Position numbers and translations under genes: made by a program
Part shown: positions 54,007 to 63,647 of the stretch, piece after piece
How the letters are laid out: every line of letters starts with the position of its first letter
Numbering within the stretch: the first letter of the stretch is position 1
NCBI RefSeq assembly: GCF_004795015.1
Contig: NZ_SSBI01000004.1
Coordinates: forward strand, 1 to 64,000
Length of the DNA: 64,000 bases
DNA from: Streptomyces sp. A1277
GTDB taxonomy: Bacteria > Actinomycetota > Actinomycetes > Streptomycetales > Streptomycetaceae
Direction: 5' to 3'
The notes under the pieces: generated by a model
The model's input: only the letters and a program-made list of their open reading frames with translations
Database searches by the model: none
What the model was told of the DNA's origin: nothing

Positions 54007-55233
54007 CTACTCGCCCGCGTACTTCCTGCTGACCGATTCGTAGACGCCCTTGGCCTCCTTGCCGAGGCGCGGTCCGGCCAGCCAGCCGGCCGTCACCGGG
54101 CCGATGGAGGTGTTCGAGACCAGCGCGGGCTTGCCGTCCTGGCCGGTGGCGACCCAGCCGCCGCCGGAGGAACCGCCGGTCATCGAGCAGCCGATGCGGT
54201 ACATCGTCGGGTCGCCCTGGGCGAGCGAGAGACGGCCGGGCTTGTCCTTGCACTGGAACATCGTCTGGCCGTCGTACGGGGCCGCCGCCGGGAAGCCGGT
54301 CGCCGTCATGTCGGCGATCTTCGGCACGGCCGGGGCGTTGAACTCGACCGGCAGGGCCGAACCGACCGTCTCCTCCAGGGACTTGCCGCCCGCGCCCTCC
54401 TCGGGCGTGACGTGCAGCACGGCGAAGTCGTACGAGGCGCCCAGGCCACCGACCGACGCGCCCTGGTCGATCCACTGCTGCGAGGTCTGCGCCCAGCTGC
54501 CCCACCAGATGCCGTAGGGGGCGACCTTCTCCTTGGGCGGGTTGTCGCGCAGTTCGGCGGTCGACAGACCGCTGTCGTTGTACGAGGGGACGAAGGCGAT
54601 GTTGCGGTACCAGCCGCCCTTCTTGCCCGCGTGCACGCAGTGGCCGGCCGTCCACACCATGTTGGACTTGCCGGGGTGCGCCGGGTCCTTCACCACGGTC
54701 GCCGAGCAGACCATCGAGCCCTCGGGGCCGTCGAAGAACAGCTTCCCGGACTCGGCGGCGTTGTCGTGGTACGGCGTCTTCACGCCCACGGCCCGGACCG
54801 GCGCGGGCGTCGGGTCCGTCACGCCCTCGTCGCCCGAGATGTCGTTGTCGACCGGCTTCTGCGGGGGCTTGTCGGCGTCCCGCATGCGGTCCGGGTCCCA
54901 GAGGCCCGCGATGATCGGGTTGACGAAGTCCTTGGCCTCACGCAGCCACTTGTCCTTGTCCCAGTTCTTCCACTCGCCGTTCTTCCACTGGTCCAGGTCG
55001 ATCCCGTGCTCCTTGAGCCGGTCCTTCAGATCGTCCGGGATCGTGATCTTGTCGTCCGTCTGACCGGCGGAGCTGCTGCTCGGCGCGGTGCTCGCGTCGT
55101 CCTCGGACGGCCCGCAGGCGGTGGCCGTGAGCGCGAGAACGGCGGCGACCGCGGCGGTGGCGAGCACGGGTGAGGAGGTGAGACGGGCACTTCCCCTGCG
55201 GCGTGCGGTGTTTCCTGGTCGAACGAGACGCAT
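54007..55233 (-). CDS. Lipoprotein trypsin-like serine protease
   Basis: A 408-residue exported protease. An Arg-rich N terminus and hydrophobic stretch end in lipobox LTATAC, predicting lipidated Cys40. A charged region of ~110 residues with an acidic/aromatic helix (DDLKDRLKEHGIDLDQWKNGEWKNW) precedes the catalytic domain, perhaps a propeptide. The chymotrypsin triad is His198 (WTAGHC), Asp269 (SYDFAVLHV) and Ser356 (TGGSSGGGW). Cys176/Cys199 and Cys328/Cys349 could form disulfides. The pattern resembles glutamyl-endopeptidase-like V8/trypsin hybrids. ATG 55233 has gggggat upstream. It is divergent from the siderophore operon. Confidence 0.88.
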   Translation of the reverse strand: MRLVRPGNTARRRGSARLTSSPVLATAAVAAVLALTATACGPSEDDASTAPSSSSAGQTDDKITIPDDLKDRLKEHGIDLDQWKNGEWKNWDKDKWLREAKDFVNPIIAGLWDPDRMRDADKPPQKPVDNDISGDEGVTDPTPAPVRAVGVKTPYHDNAAESGKLFFDGPEGSMVCSATVVKDPAHPGKSNMVWTAGHCVHAGKKGGWYRNIAFVPSYNDSGLSTAELRDNPPKEKVAPYGIWWGSWAQTSQQWIDQGASVGGLGASYDFAVLHVTPEEGAGGKSLEETVGSALPVEFNAPAVPKIADMTATGFPAAAPYDGQTMFQCKDKPGRLSLAQGDPTMYRIGCSMTGGSSGGGWVATGQDGKPALVSNTSIGPVTAGWLAGPRLGKEAKGVYESVSRKYAGE

Positions 55234-55563
55234 CTGCTGATCCCCCTGGGACTTCGTAACTCAACGCTTCTGTACTGCACTTGTGCACGGCGCGCCGCAG
55301 AGCGCACCGAACGGGCAGGGCGCACCGCGGCCTTCGGGAGGTGACCCGGAGCCCCGGCGCGGCCCCCCACTATGCCGGTGGTGCCGCGGACGCTGCGCGG
55401 CAGGGTTGCGCTCCGCAAGGATCTTCGGATTTACCCGTGATCCTCCGCCCCCTTCGTCGTTGGTACGTACGGGGGCACGGAGACAGCGTTCACCCTCGCA
55501 GGCCGTCCTTGCGGAATCGTACTGACGTGCAACGCAACTGTTACAGCGGGAGGATCAAGAGCC
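55234..55563. promoter_or_regulatory. Protease-siderophore operon divergent region
   Basis: This is 330 bases with no gene. It must hold the promoters of the protease and of the NIS operon. I looked for the IdeR/DmdR iron box (TTAGGTTAGGCTAA type) and saw no match. The operon's ribosome-binding site cgggagga is near 55546-55553. No repeats were recognised. Confidence 0.5.
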
Positions 55564-56943
55564 GTGGCCGTGACCGAACCAGCTCCGGCACCACCCCTTG
55601 CCGCCCACGAAGGCATCCTGCGCCGCCAGTCACTGCGTGAATCGGCCGCCCGCACCTACGCGAGGTCGCTGCCGATCGTGCCGGTGCGGGCCCGGGGCCT
55701 GACCATCGAGGGCGCGGACGGGCGGCGGTACCTCGACTGCCTGTCCGGAGCGGGGACGTTGGCGCTCGGCCACAACCACCCGGTCGTCCTGGAGGCGATC
55801 AAGAAGGTCATCGACTCGGGCGCCCCGCTGCACGTGCTCGACCTGGCGACCCCCGTGAAGGACGCCTTCACCACGGAGCTGTTCGCCACCCTGCCCGGGC
55901 GGTTCGCCGACGACGCCCGGATCCAGTTCTGCGGACCGGCCGGTACGGACGCGGTCGAGGCGGCGTTCAAACTGGTCCGCGCCGCCACCGGCCGCAGCGG
56001 CCTGCTGGCCTTCACCGGCGCCTACCACGGCATGACGGCGGGCGCCCTCGCCGCGTCCGGCGGCGCCGAGGACGTACGGGTGACCAGGCTCCCCTTCCCG
56101 CAGGACTACCGCTGCCCCTTCGGCATCGGCGGCGAGGCCGGGGCGCGGACCGCCGCGCACTGGACCGAGAGCGTGCTGGACGACCCCAAGAGCGGGACGC
56201 CCGCCCCTGCGGGCATGATCCTCGAACCGGTCCAGGGCGAGGGCGGGGTCAACCCCGCGCCCGACGGCTGGATGCGCCGGATGCGGGAGATCACCGAGGA
56301 CCGCTCCATCCCGCTGATCGCGGACGAGGTGCAGACCGGCGTCGGCCGGACCGGCGCCTTCTGGGCCGTCGAGCACAGCGGGGTCGTGCCCGACGTCATG
56401 GTGCTGTCCAAGGCCATCGGCGGCTCCCTCCCGCTCGCCGTGATCGTCTACCGCTCCGAGCTCGACACCTGGCAGCCCGGCGCCCACGCCGGCACCTTCC
56501 GCGGTAACCAGCTGGCCATGGCGGCAGGCACCGCCACCCTCGCCTACGTCCGGGAGAACGGGCTCGCGGAACGGGCCGGGGCCCTAGGCGACCGGATGCT
56601 GGCGAGCCTGCGCTCGCTCGCCGCCGACCACCCGTGCATCGGCGATGTCCGGGGGCGGGGCCTGATGATCGGCGTGGAGCTCGTCGACCCCGAGACCCGG
56701 CCGCTCGGCACCGGCACCGAGGCACCGCCCGACCCGGTCCTCGCCGTCGCCGTCCAGCAGGAATGCCTGCGCCGCGGCCTCATCGTCGAACTCGGCGGCC
56801 GGCACTCCACCGTCGTACGCCTGCTCCCGCCCCTCACGCTCACCGACGAACAGGCAACCGCGGTCGTGGACCGCCTTGCCGATGCCCTGGCAGCCGCGGA
56901 GCGCTCACCGCACCGCCGGACGCCGACCGGATCGATCCGCTGA
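55564..56943 (+). CDS. Diaminobutyrate-2-oxoglutarate aminotransferase (siderophore operon)
   Basis: A 459-residue class III PLP-dependent aminotransferase of the DABA-aminotransferase type (RhbA/Dat-like). It makes L-2,4-diaminobutyrate from aspartate semialdehyde and glutamate. PLP contacts are [38 protein letters not shown] and the Schiff-base Lys283 in [15 protein letters not shown] 55564 follows cgggaggatc. It opens a four-gene operon; the next gene starts 28 bases after its stop. In rhizobactin-type clusters RhbA acts with a decarboxylase, RhbB, that is missing here. Confidence 0.9.
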   Translation: MAVTEPAPAPPLAAHEGILRRQSLRESAARTYARSLPIVPVRARGLTIEGADGRRYLDCLSGAGTLALGHNHPVVLEAIKKVIDSGAPLHVLDLATPVKDAFTTELFATLPGRFADDARIQFCGPAGTDAVEAAFKLVRAATGRSGLLAFTGAYHGMTAGALAASGGAEDVRVTRLPFPQDYRCPFGIGGEAGARTAAHWTESVLDDPKSGTPAPAGMILEPVQGEGGVNPAPDGWMRRMREITEDRSIPLIADEVQTGVGRTGAFWAVEHSGVVPDVMVLSKAIGGSLPLAVIVYRSELDTWQPGAHAGTFRGNQLAMAAGTATLAYVRENGLAERAGALGDRMLASLRSLAADHPCIGDVRGRGLMIGVELVDPETRPLGTGTEAPPDPVLAVAVQQECLRRGLIVELGGRHSTVVRLLPPLTLTDEQATAVVDRLADALAAAERSPHRRTPTGSIR

Positions 56944-56971
56944 CCACGGACACCAGCACAGGAAGACCGCC

Positions 56972-58885
56972 GTGAACCCCACCCCCGCGCCCGAAGCCGA
57001 CGGCCCTCCCCCCAGCCACCTCCCCGAGGCCGCCGCCCCCGGCCAACTCGCCGTCGAGGCGACGACCGTGCCGCGCCAGAAGGAGACGCCGCACGAACTG
57101 TGGCACGCGTCGAAGCCCGCTTCCCCGACCCCGGCCGCCGCACACCCGGGCGATCCCGCCCCCGCCGCCGACCCGCTGGACCACCCCGATCCGCTCCGCG
57201 CCGCCGACGCGGCGGGCATCGAGAACCTGCTGCGCTGCTGGGTGCGTGAGAGCGACCTGCCCCCTCCGGCGGGGGAGACCCTGCGCATCCCGCTCCCCGC
57301 GAGCGGCACCGCCCTGCTCGTCCCCGTCCTGCACTGGTCCGCCACCGGCTGGCACCGCTTCGGACCGCCCGCCCTGGAGCAGGCCCCCGTCGGCGCACCC
57401 ACCGCCGACGCCGTCACCGTGGCCGCCCTGCTCGGCCGGGAGGCCGACCACAACGAGGGCGCCGACATGGTCGCCCGGGTCGCCGACTCCGTACGGCGCA
57501 CCGCCGCGTTCATCACGGCGCGGCGCAGCCGTCCCGGCGCCCCCGACGAGGCGGACCTCTTCCTCACCGCCGAGCAGTCACTCCTGCTCGGCCACCCGCT
57601 GCATCCCTCGCCCAAGAGCAGGGAAGGGCTGACCGACACCGAGACACGGCTCTACTCACCCGAGCTGCACGGCTCCTTCCCCCTCCACTGGATGGCCGCC
57701 GACCGCTCCGTGCTGGCCACCGACTCCGCGTGGACCGACCAGGGCCGCCCGGTCCCCGCCGCGCAGCTCGTCGCCCGGCACGCCCCGGGCCTGCCCTTCC
57801 CCGAACACACCACGCTCATCCCCCTCCACCCCTGGCAGGCCCGCGAACTGCGCGGCAGGCCCGAAGTCGCCGCCCTGATCGACTCCGGCCTCCTGCACGA
57901 CCTCGGCCCGTACGGCGCGCCCTGGCACCCCACCTCCTCGGTGCGCACCGTGCACCGGCCGGGCACCGACCTGATGCTGAAGCTCTCCCTCGGCGTCCGC
58001 ATCACCAACTCCCGCCGGGAGAACCTCCGCAAGGAGCTCCACCGCGGCGTGGAGGTCCACCGGCTGCTGCGCACCGGGCTCGCCCGCCAGTGGCACGTGG
58101 AGCACCCCGGCTTCGACATCGTGCGCGACCCCGCCTGGCTCGCGGTCGACACCCCGGACGGCACACCGGTGCAGGGCCTCGACGTCATGCTGCGCCACAA
58201 CCCCTTCGAGCGGTACGACGACGCGGTCTGCATCGCCGGTCTCACCGCGCCGCGCCCCTGGCCGGGCCGGACGGGCCTGCACTCCCGGCTCGCCGACGTC
58301 GTCCACCGCCTCGCCGCCGCCACCGGACGGACCACGACCGCGGTGGCCGCCGAGTGGTTCCTGCGCTACCTCGACCGCGTCGTGCAGCCGGTGCTCTGGC
58401 TCGACGCCCACGCCGGCGTCGCGCTGGAGGCCCACCAGCAGAACACCCTGGTCCTGCTCGACGCCGACGGCTGGCCCGCCGGCGGCCGCTACCGTGACAA
58501 TCAGGGCTACTACTTCCGCGAATCCCACCGCGCCGCACTCGACCACAGGCTCCCCGGCATCGGATCGGTCAGCGACACCTTCGTCTCCGACGCCGTCACC
58601 GACGAACGCTTCGCCTACTACCTCGGCATCAACAACGTATTCGGACTGATCGGCGCCTTCGGCGCCCAGCGCCTCGCCGACGAACAGATGCTCCTCGACG
58701 CCTTCCGGCGGTTCCTGAAGTCGGCGGGCGATCTGGGCTCACCGCTCCCCGCCCACCTGCTCGACACCCCGCGCCTGCGCTGCAAGGCCAACATGCTGAC
58801 CCGCCTGCACGGACTGGACGAACTCGTCGGCCCCGTGGACACCCAGTCCGTCTACGTCACCATCACCAACCCCCTGCACGGCTGA
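56972..58885 (+). CDS. NIS siderophore synthetase, IucA/IucC family (first)
   Basis: A 637-residue NRPS-independent siderophore synthetase, which uses ATP to couple a polycarboxylate (usually citrate) to an amine. The ATP/Mg2+ and substrate motifs are [57 protein letters not shown] and [17 protein letters not shown]. The C-terminal FhuF-like region ends [11 protein letters not shown]. The first ~75 residues are Pro/Ala-rich and variable. GTG 56972 follows ggaaga. The lack of a long N-terminal adenylation module rules out an NRPS. Substrate type (A, B or C) cannot be told by eye. Confidence 0.93.
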   Translation: MNPTPAPEADGPPPSHLPEAAAPGQLAVEATTVPRQKETPHELWHASKPASPTPAAAHPGDPAPAADPLDHPDPLRAADAAGIENLLRCWVRESDLPPPAGETLRIPLPASGTALLVPVLHWSATGWHRFGPPALEQAPVGAPTADAVTVAALLGREADHNEGADMVARVADSVRRTAAFITARRSRPGAPDEADLFLTAEQSLLLGHPLHPSPKSREGLTDTETRLYSPELHGSFPLHWMAADRSVLATDSAWTDQGRPVPAAQLVARHAPGLPFPEHTTLIPLHPWQARELRGRPEVAALIDSGLLHDLGPYGAPWHPTSSVRTVHRPGTDLMLKLSLGVRITNSRRENLRKELHRGVEVHRLLRTGLARQWHVEHPGFDIVRDPAWLAVDTPDGTPVQGLDVMLRHNPFERYDDAVCIAGLTAPRPWPGRTGLHSRLADVVHRLAAATGRTTTAVAAEWFLRYLDRVVQPVLWLDAHAGVALEAHQQNTLVLLDADGWPAGGRYRDNQGYYFRESHRAALDHRLPGIGSVSDTFVSDAVTDERFAYYLGINNVFGLIGAFGAQRLADEQMLLDAFRRFLKSAGDLGSPLPAHLLDTPRLRCKANMLTRLHGLDELVGPVDTQSVYVTITNPLHG

Positions 58886-58903
58886 GTAAGGAGCGCCCCA
58901 CCC

Positions 58904-59614
58904 GTGCCTCTTCCTGATGCGCACACCGGTCTCGCCCCCCGGGCGGACACGGGCGCCGAGGACACGCTCGAACTGCGGATCACCGCTGAACTCCGCGCGC
59001 TCTTCCAGGAGGAGGCACCCACGCCCCGGCACGGCGCCACCCCGCCCGAACCCCTCGGCCGGCCGGCGGACTGGCAGCCCGTCGCCACCCCGGCCGGGGC
59101 GTTCCAACTCGTCCCCGTCCGCCCGGAGCGCGACCTCGCGACGATCAGCCGCTGGATGAACGACCCCGTGGTCGCGGCCTTCTGGGAGCTCGCCGGCGAC
59201 GAGAGCGTCACGGCCCGGCACCTCGCCTCCCAGCTCGACGGCGACGGCCGCAGCATCCCCTGCCTCGGGGTGCTGTCGGGTACGCCCATGAGCTACTGGG
59301 AGATCTACCGGGCCGACCTCGACCCGCTGGCCCGCCACTACCCCGCCCGGCCGCACGACACCGGCGTCCACCTCCTCATCGCCGAAGGGCACCGCGGCCG
59401 GGGCACCGGCACGACGCTGCTGCGCGCCGTGGCCGGTCTCGTGCTCGACCACCTTCCGCTCTGCACCCGGATCGTCGCCGAGCCCGACCTCCGCAACGTC
59501 CCATCCGTCTCCGCGTTCCTGAGCGCCGGATTCCGCTTCTCCGCCGAGGTCGACCTCCCCGAGAAGCGGGCCGCGCTGATGATCCGCGACCGAGCCCACC
59601 GCACCCGCCCATGA
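58904..59614 (+). CDS. GNAT acyltransferase of siderophore biosynthesis (RhbD/IucB-like)
   Basis: A 236-residue protein with a variable N terminus (~70 residues) and a GNAT domain of the siderophore-acetyltransferase type. ISRWMNDPVVAAFWELAGDE and PMSYWEIYRADLDPLARHYP match the IucB/RhbD family. The acetyl-CoA loop is EGHRGRGTGTTLL. In aerobactin or rhizobactin pathways this enzyme acetylates an N-hydroxy amine. No N-hydroxylase gene is present here, so it may act on an ordinary amine such as diaminobutyrate. GTG 58904 follows taaggag (58887-58893). Confidence 0.88.
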   Translation: MPLPDAHTGLAPRADTGAEDTLELRITAELRALFQEEAPTPRHGATPPEPLGRPADWQPVATPAGAFQLVPVRPERDLATISRWMNDPVVAAFWELAGDESVTARHLASQLDGDGRSIPCLGVLSGTPMSYWEIYRADLDPLARHYPARPHDTGVHLLIAEGHRGRGTGTTLLRAVAGLVLDHLPLCTRIVAEPDLRNVPSVSAFLSAGFRFSAEVDLPEKRAALMIRDRAHRTRP

Positions 59615-59674
59615 ACGCTTCCCCGACCCGTCCGCACCGCTCGAACCCCATCGGTTCCATCCCGAGGAGTCCCC

Positions 59675-61516
59675 GTGCCGAAATACCCTGCCCATGACGA
59701 CGCAACGGAGCCGCCCGCACTGCTCGATACCCCGGAGCTGAACCGGGCGGCCTGGGACCGGGCCGCCGCCCGGATGCTCGCGAAGATGCTCGGCGAGTTC
59801 GCCTACGAGGAAGTCATCGAGCCGGCCCCGCACACCTCCGACGGCTCCACCTACACGCTCGGCCTCGACGACGGCGGCAGCCTGAGCTTCACCGCCCGGC
59901 GCGGCGTCTACGGCAGCTGGCGCGTGGACCCCGACTCGATCCGCGCGGCAGAGAACCCCGGGCTCCGGGACGCGGGCAGCGTTCCCTTCCGCGATCCGCT
60001 GCTCTTCCTCACCCGGGCCCGCCGCCTCCTCGGGCTCGACGGCGCCACCCTCGGCCACCTCGTCCGCGAGCTGACCACCACGCTCACCGCGGACGCCCGC
60101 CTCGACCACACCGCGCTCACCGCCGCCGAGCTGGCCGACCTCGGCTACGCGGAACTCGAAGGCCACCAGACCGGCCACCCCTGGATCGTCGCCAACAAGG
60201 GGCGCCTCGGCTTCTCCGCCACCGACGCCTCCCGCTACACCCCCGAGGCCAGGAAACCGGTCAGGCTGCCGTGGCTCGCCGTCTCCCACCGGATCGCCGC
60301 CTACCGGGGCGTGGGCGCGGTGGCCACCCCCGGGCAGCTCTACGCACAGGAGCTGGACACCGACGTCCGCGCCTCCTTCGCCGACGCCCTGCGCGCCCGC
60401 GGCCTCGACCCGGACACCTACCACTACCTGCCCGTCCACCCCTGGCAGTGGGACGAGTGGATCGTGCCGCTGTTCGCCCCGGCCATCGCCGCCGGAGACC
60501 TCGTGCCCCTGCCCGCCGACCCGGACGTGCGGCTGCCGCAGCAGTCCATCCGCACCTTCGCCAACGTCGCGCGGCCCGACCGGCACACGGTGAAGCTCCC
60601 GCTGTCGATCCTCAACACCCTGGTCTGGCGCGGCCTGCCGACCGAGCGCACCGTCGCCGCACCCGCCGTCACCGACTGGGTGCTGGGGCTGCGCGACAAC
60701 GATCCGTTCCTGCGCGACACCTGCGGCGTGATCCTGCTCGGAGAGGTCGCCTCGGTCACGGTCGAGCATCCGCTGTACGACCACCTCCCCGAGACGCCGT
60801 ACCAGTTCAAGGAGATCCTCGGGGCGATCTGGCGCGAGCCCCTGCTGCCGCGTCTGGCGCCGGGGGAGCGGGCCCGTACGCTCGCCTCGCTGCTGCACAC
60901 CGACCCGCGGGGGCGTTCCTTCACCGCGGAGCTGGTCGCCCGCTCCGGTCTGACGCCCACCGTCTGGCTCTCCCGGCTCTTCGCCGCGCTGCTGCCGCCG
61001 CTGCTGCACTTCCTCTACCGCTACGGCACCGTCTTCTCCCCGCACGGCGAGAACGCGATCGTGGTCTTCGACGAGCAGGACGTGCCCGTGCGCCTCGCGA
61101 TCAAGGACTTCGTGGACGACGTCAACGTGAGCGCGCAGCCGCTGCCCGAGCACGGCACCATGCCGTCGGACGTGCGCCGCATCCTGCTGACCGAGGAACC
61201 CGCCTTCCTCACCCAGTTCATCCACTCCGGACTCTTCACCGGGGTCTTCCGCTTCCTCTCCCCGCTCTGCGAGGAACAGCTCGGTGTCCCCGAGGGCGAA
61301 TTCTGGTCACTCGTCCGGGCGGAGATCCTGCGCCACCACGCCCGGTTCCCCGAGCTGAAGGAGCGGTTCGAGATGTTCGACATGCTGACCCCGCGGATCG
61401 AGCGCCTCTGTCTGAACCGCAACCGTCTGCATCTCGACGGCTACCGCGACCGGCCCGAGCGTCCGCACGCGGCGGTCCACGGCTCCGTGGCCAACCCGCT
61501 GCACGTCTCGGCGTGA
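59675..61516 (+). CDS. NIS siderophore synthetase, IucA/IucC family (second)
   Basis: A 613-residue second NIS synthetase. Motifs: GHPWIVANKGRLGFSATDAS, HYLPVHPWQWDE, QQSIRTFANVARPDRHTVKL, FSPHGENAIVVFDEQDVPVRL and KDFVDDVNVSAQPLP. HGENAIVV is closer to the DesD/IucC branch, which does the second or oligomerising condensation. GTG 59675 follows gaggag. Sixty bases separate it from the GNAT gene. Having two synthetases implies two carboxyl groups of a citrate-like core are amidated in turn by separate enzymes. Confidence 0.93.
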   Translation: MPKYPAHDDATEPPALLDTPELNRAAWDRAAARMLAKMLGEFAYEEVIEPAPHTSDGSTYTLGLDDGGSLSFTARRGVYGSWRVDPDSIRAAENPGLRDAGSVPFRDPLLFLTRARRLLGLDGATLGHLVRELTTTLTADARLDHTALTAAELADLGYAELEGHQTGHPWIVANKGRLGFSATDASRYTPEARKPVRLPWLAVSHRIAAYRGVGAVATPGQLYAQELDTDVRASFADALRARGLDPDTYHYLPVHPWQWDEWIVPLFAPAIAAGDLVPLPADPDVRLPQQSIRTFANVARPDRHTVKLPLSILNTLVWRGLPTERTVAAPAVTDWVLGLRDNDPFLRDTCGVILLGEVASVTVEHPLYDHLPETPYQFKEILGAIWREPLLPRLAPGERARTLASLLHTDPRGRSFTAELVARSGLTPTVWLSRLFAALLPPLLHFLYRYGTVFSPHGENAIVVFDEQDVPVRLAIKDFVDDVNVSAQPLPEHGTMPSDVRRILLTEEPAFLTQFIHSGLFTGVFRFLSPLCEEQLGVPEGEFWSLVRAEILRHHARFPELKERFEMFDMLTPRIERLCLNRNRLHLDGYRDRPERPHAAVHGSVANPLHVSA

Positions 61517-61566
61517 GGCCGGGAGTGGACGTCGCTGTCAGTGGAGCCCCGTAGGCTGGCCGGGCT

Positions 61567-63537
61567 ATGACGAAGCCATCCCTCCCCGAGCTCCTGCACG
61601 CCGCCGTGACCGCCGTCGGCGGCACGGAGAGGCCCGGCCAGGCCGCCATGGCCGCTGCCGTCGCCGAGGCGGTAGACGACCAATCCCACCTGCTCGTCCA
61701 GGCCGGCACGGGGACGGGCAAATCGCTCGGATACCTGGTGCCGGCCCTGGCGCACGGCGAGCGCGTCGTGGTGGCCACGGCGACCCTGGCCCTCCAGCGC
61801 CAGCTGGTCGAGCGCGACCTGCCGCGCACGGTGGACGCGCTGCATCCGCTGCTGCGCCGCCGCCCCCAGTTCGCCATGCTCAAGGGCCGGTCGAACTACC
61901 TCTGCCTGCACCGCCTGCACGAAGGCGTGCCGCAGGAGGAGGAAGAGGGGCTGTTCGACCAGTTCGAGGCGGCGGCGCCGTCCAGCAAGCTGGGCCAGGA
62001 CCTCCTGCGCATGCGGGACTGGGCCGACGAGACGGAGACGGGCGACCGGGACGACCTCACCCCCGGCGTCTCGGACCGGGCCTGGGCGCAGATCTCGGTC
62101 TCGTCCCGGGAGTGCCTGGGCGCCAGCAAGTGCGCGTACGGGGCGGAGTGCTTCGCGGAGCAGGCCAGGGAGCGGGCCAAGCTCGCGGACGTGGTCGTCA
62201 CCAACCACGCGCTGCTGGCCATCGACGCCATCGAGGGCGCCCCGGTGCTCCCGCAGCACGAGGTGCTGATCGTGGACGAGGCCCATGAGCTGGTCTCCCG
62301 GGTCACCGGTGTGGCCACCGGCGAGCTCACCCCTGGCCAGGTCAACCGCGCGGTGCGCCGCGCCGCGAAGCTGGTCAACGAGAAGGCGGCCGACGCGCTG
62401 CAGACCGCGTCCGAGGGCTTCGAGCGGGTGATGGAGCTGGCGCTCCCCGGCCGCCTGGAGGAGGTCCCGGAGGACCTGGGATACGCGCTGATGGCCCTGC
62501 GGGACGCCGCGCGCACGGTGATCTCCGCGATCGGCTCGACCCGGGACAAGTCCGTCCAGGACGAGGACGCGGTCCGCAAGCAGGCGCTGGCCGCGGTCGA
62601 GTCCGTCCACGCCGTCGCCGAACGCATCACGCAGGGGTCCGAGTACGACGTCGTCTGGTACGAGCGGCACGACCGCTTCGGCGCCTCCGTGCGCGTCGCC
62701 CCGCTCTCCGTCTCCGGGCTGCTGCGCGAGAAGCTCTTCACCGAGCGCTCCGTCGTCCTCACCTCGGCCACGCTCAAGCTCGGCGGCGACTTCAACGGCG
62801 TGGGCGCATCCCTGGGCCTCGCCCCGGAGGGCACCGCGGGCGACGACGTCCCGCAGTGGAAGGGACTCGACGTCGGCTCGCCGTTCGACTACCCGAAGCA
62901 GGGCATCCTGTACGTCGCCCGGCATCTGGCGACCCCGGGCCGGGAAGGCTCCCGTACGGACATGCTCGACGAACTCGCCGAGCTGGTCGAAGCGGCCGGC
63001 GGGCGCACGCTGGGACTGTTCTCCTCCATGCGGGGGGCCAAGGCCGCCGCCGAGGAGCTGCGGGGGCGGCTGGACAAGCCGATCCTGCTCCAGGGCGAGG
63101 AGACCCTGGGCGAGCTGATCAAGAACTTCGCGGCCGACCCGGAGACCTGCCTCTTCGGCACGCTGTCGCTCTGGCAGGGCGTGGACGTCCCCGGGCCGAG
63201 CTGCCAGCTGGTGGTCATGGACCGCATCCCGTTCCCCCGGCCCGACGACCCGCTGATGAGCGCGCGCCAGAAGGCGGTCGAGGAGGCGGGCGGCAACGGC
63301 TTCATGGCGGTGGCGGCCACGCACGCCGCGCTGCTGATGGCCCAGGGCGCCGGCCGTCTCGTACGGGCCACGGGGGACAAGGGCGTCGTCGCGGTGCTCG
63401 ACCCGCGCCTCGCCAACGCCCGCTACGGCAGCTATCTGCGGGCCTCGCTCCCCGGCTTCTGGTACACGACCGACCGCAACCAGGCCCGCCGCTCCCTCGC
63501 CGCGATCGACGCCGCGGCGAAGGCCGACGGACGGTAG
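61567..63537 (+). CDS. dinG: DinG-family ATP-dependent DNA helicase
   Basis: A 656-residue superfamily 2 helicase of the XPD/DinG group. Walker A is AGTGTGKSLGY near residue 45 and the DEAH box is VLIVDEAHELVSRV. Four Cys that could hold the 4Fe-4S cluster lie between them: one in YLCLHRLHEG and three in ECLGASKCAYGAECF. Motifs V-VI (LWQGVDVPGP; AAHG-type QGAGRLVRATGDKG) are present. DinG removes R-loops and unusual DNA structures. It is convergent with lexA. I saw no SOS box before its ATG, although the family is often SOS-induced. Confidence 0.92.
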   Translation: MTKPSLPELLHAAVTAVGGTERPGQAAMAAAVAEAVDDQSHLLVQAGTGTGKSLGYLVPALAHGERVVVATATLALQRQLVERDLPRTVDALHPLLRRRPQFAMLKGRSNYLCLHRLHEGVPQEEEEGLFDQFEAAAPSSKLGQDLLRMRDWADETETGDRDDLTPGVSDRAWAQISVSSRECLGASKCAYGAECFAEQARERAKLADVVVTNHALLAIDAIEGAPVLPQHEVLIVDEAHELVSRVTGVATGELTPGQVNRAVRRAAKLVNEKAADALQTASEGFERVMELALPGRLEEVPEDLGYALMALRDAARTVISAIGSTRDKSVQDEDAVRKQALAAVESVHAVAERITQGSEYDVVWYERHDRFGASVRVAPLSVSGLLREKLFTERSVVLTSATLKLGGDFNGVGASLGLAPEGTAGDDVPQWKGLDVGSPFDYPKQGILYVARHLATPGREGSRTDMLDELAELVEAAGGRTLGLFSSMRGAKAAAEELRGRLDKPILLQGEETLGELIKNFAADPETCLFGTLSLWQGVDVPGPSCQLVVMDRIPFPRPDDPLMSARQKAVEEAGGNGFMAVAATHAALLMAQGAGRLVRATGDKGVVAVLDPRLANARYGSYLRASLPGFWYTTDRNQARRSLAAIDAAAKADGR

Positions 63538-63583
63538 CCCCGCGGGGACGTACACAAGAAACCCGCAGGGACGTACACAAAAA
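63538..63583 (+). repeat. Two-copy 23-bp repeat after dinG
   Basis: The segment cccgc(g/a)gggacgtacacaa(g/a)aaa occurs twice with a 23-base period, directly after the dinG stop and before the terminator. Confidence 0.85.
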
Positions 63584-63586
63584 AGG

Positions 63587-63622
63587 GGCCCCGACACCGG
63601 CGCGAAGCCGGGCTCGGGGCCT
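63587..63622. terminator. dinG / lexA bidirectional terminator
   Basis: An inverted repeat ggccccga..ccgg (63587-63600) with ccgg..tcggggcc (63608-63621), with two mismatched positions in the stem and a 7-base loop cgcgaag. The upstream aaaaaa tract gives a T run for the lexA direction. Confidence 0.8.
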
Positions 63623-63647
63623 GCCCACAGATCGTGGGGCGCGGGTC

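Noticed and set aside
55234..55563. Search for an iron-regulator box before the siderophore operon
   Set aside because: No sequence close to TTAGGTTAGGCTAA was found, so no site is annotated.
61517..61566. Possible SOS box before dinG
   Set aside because: The 50 bases before the ATG have no GAAC-N4-GTTC-like sequence.
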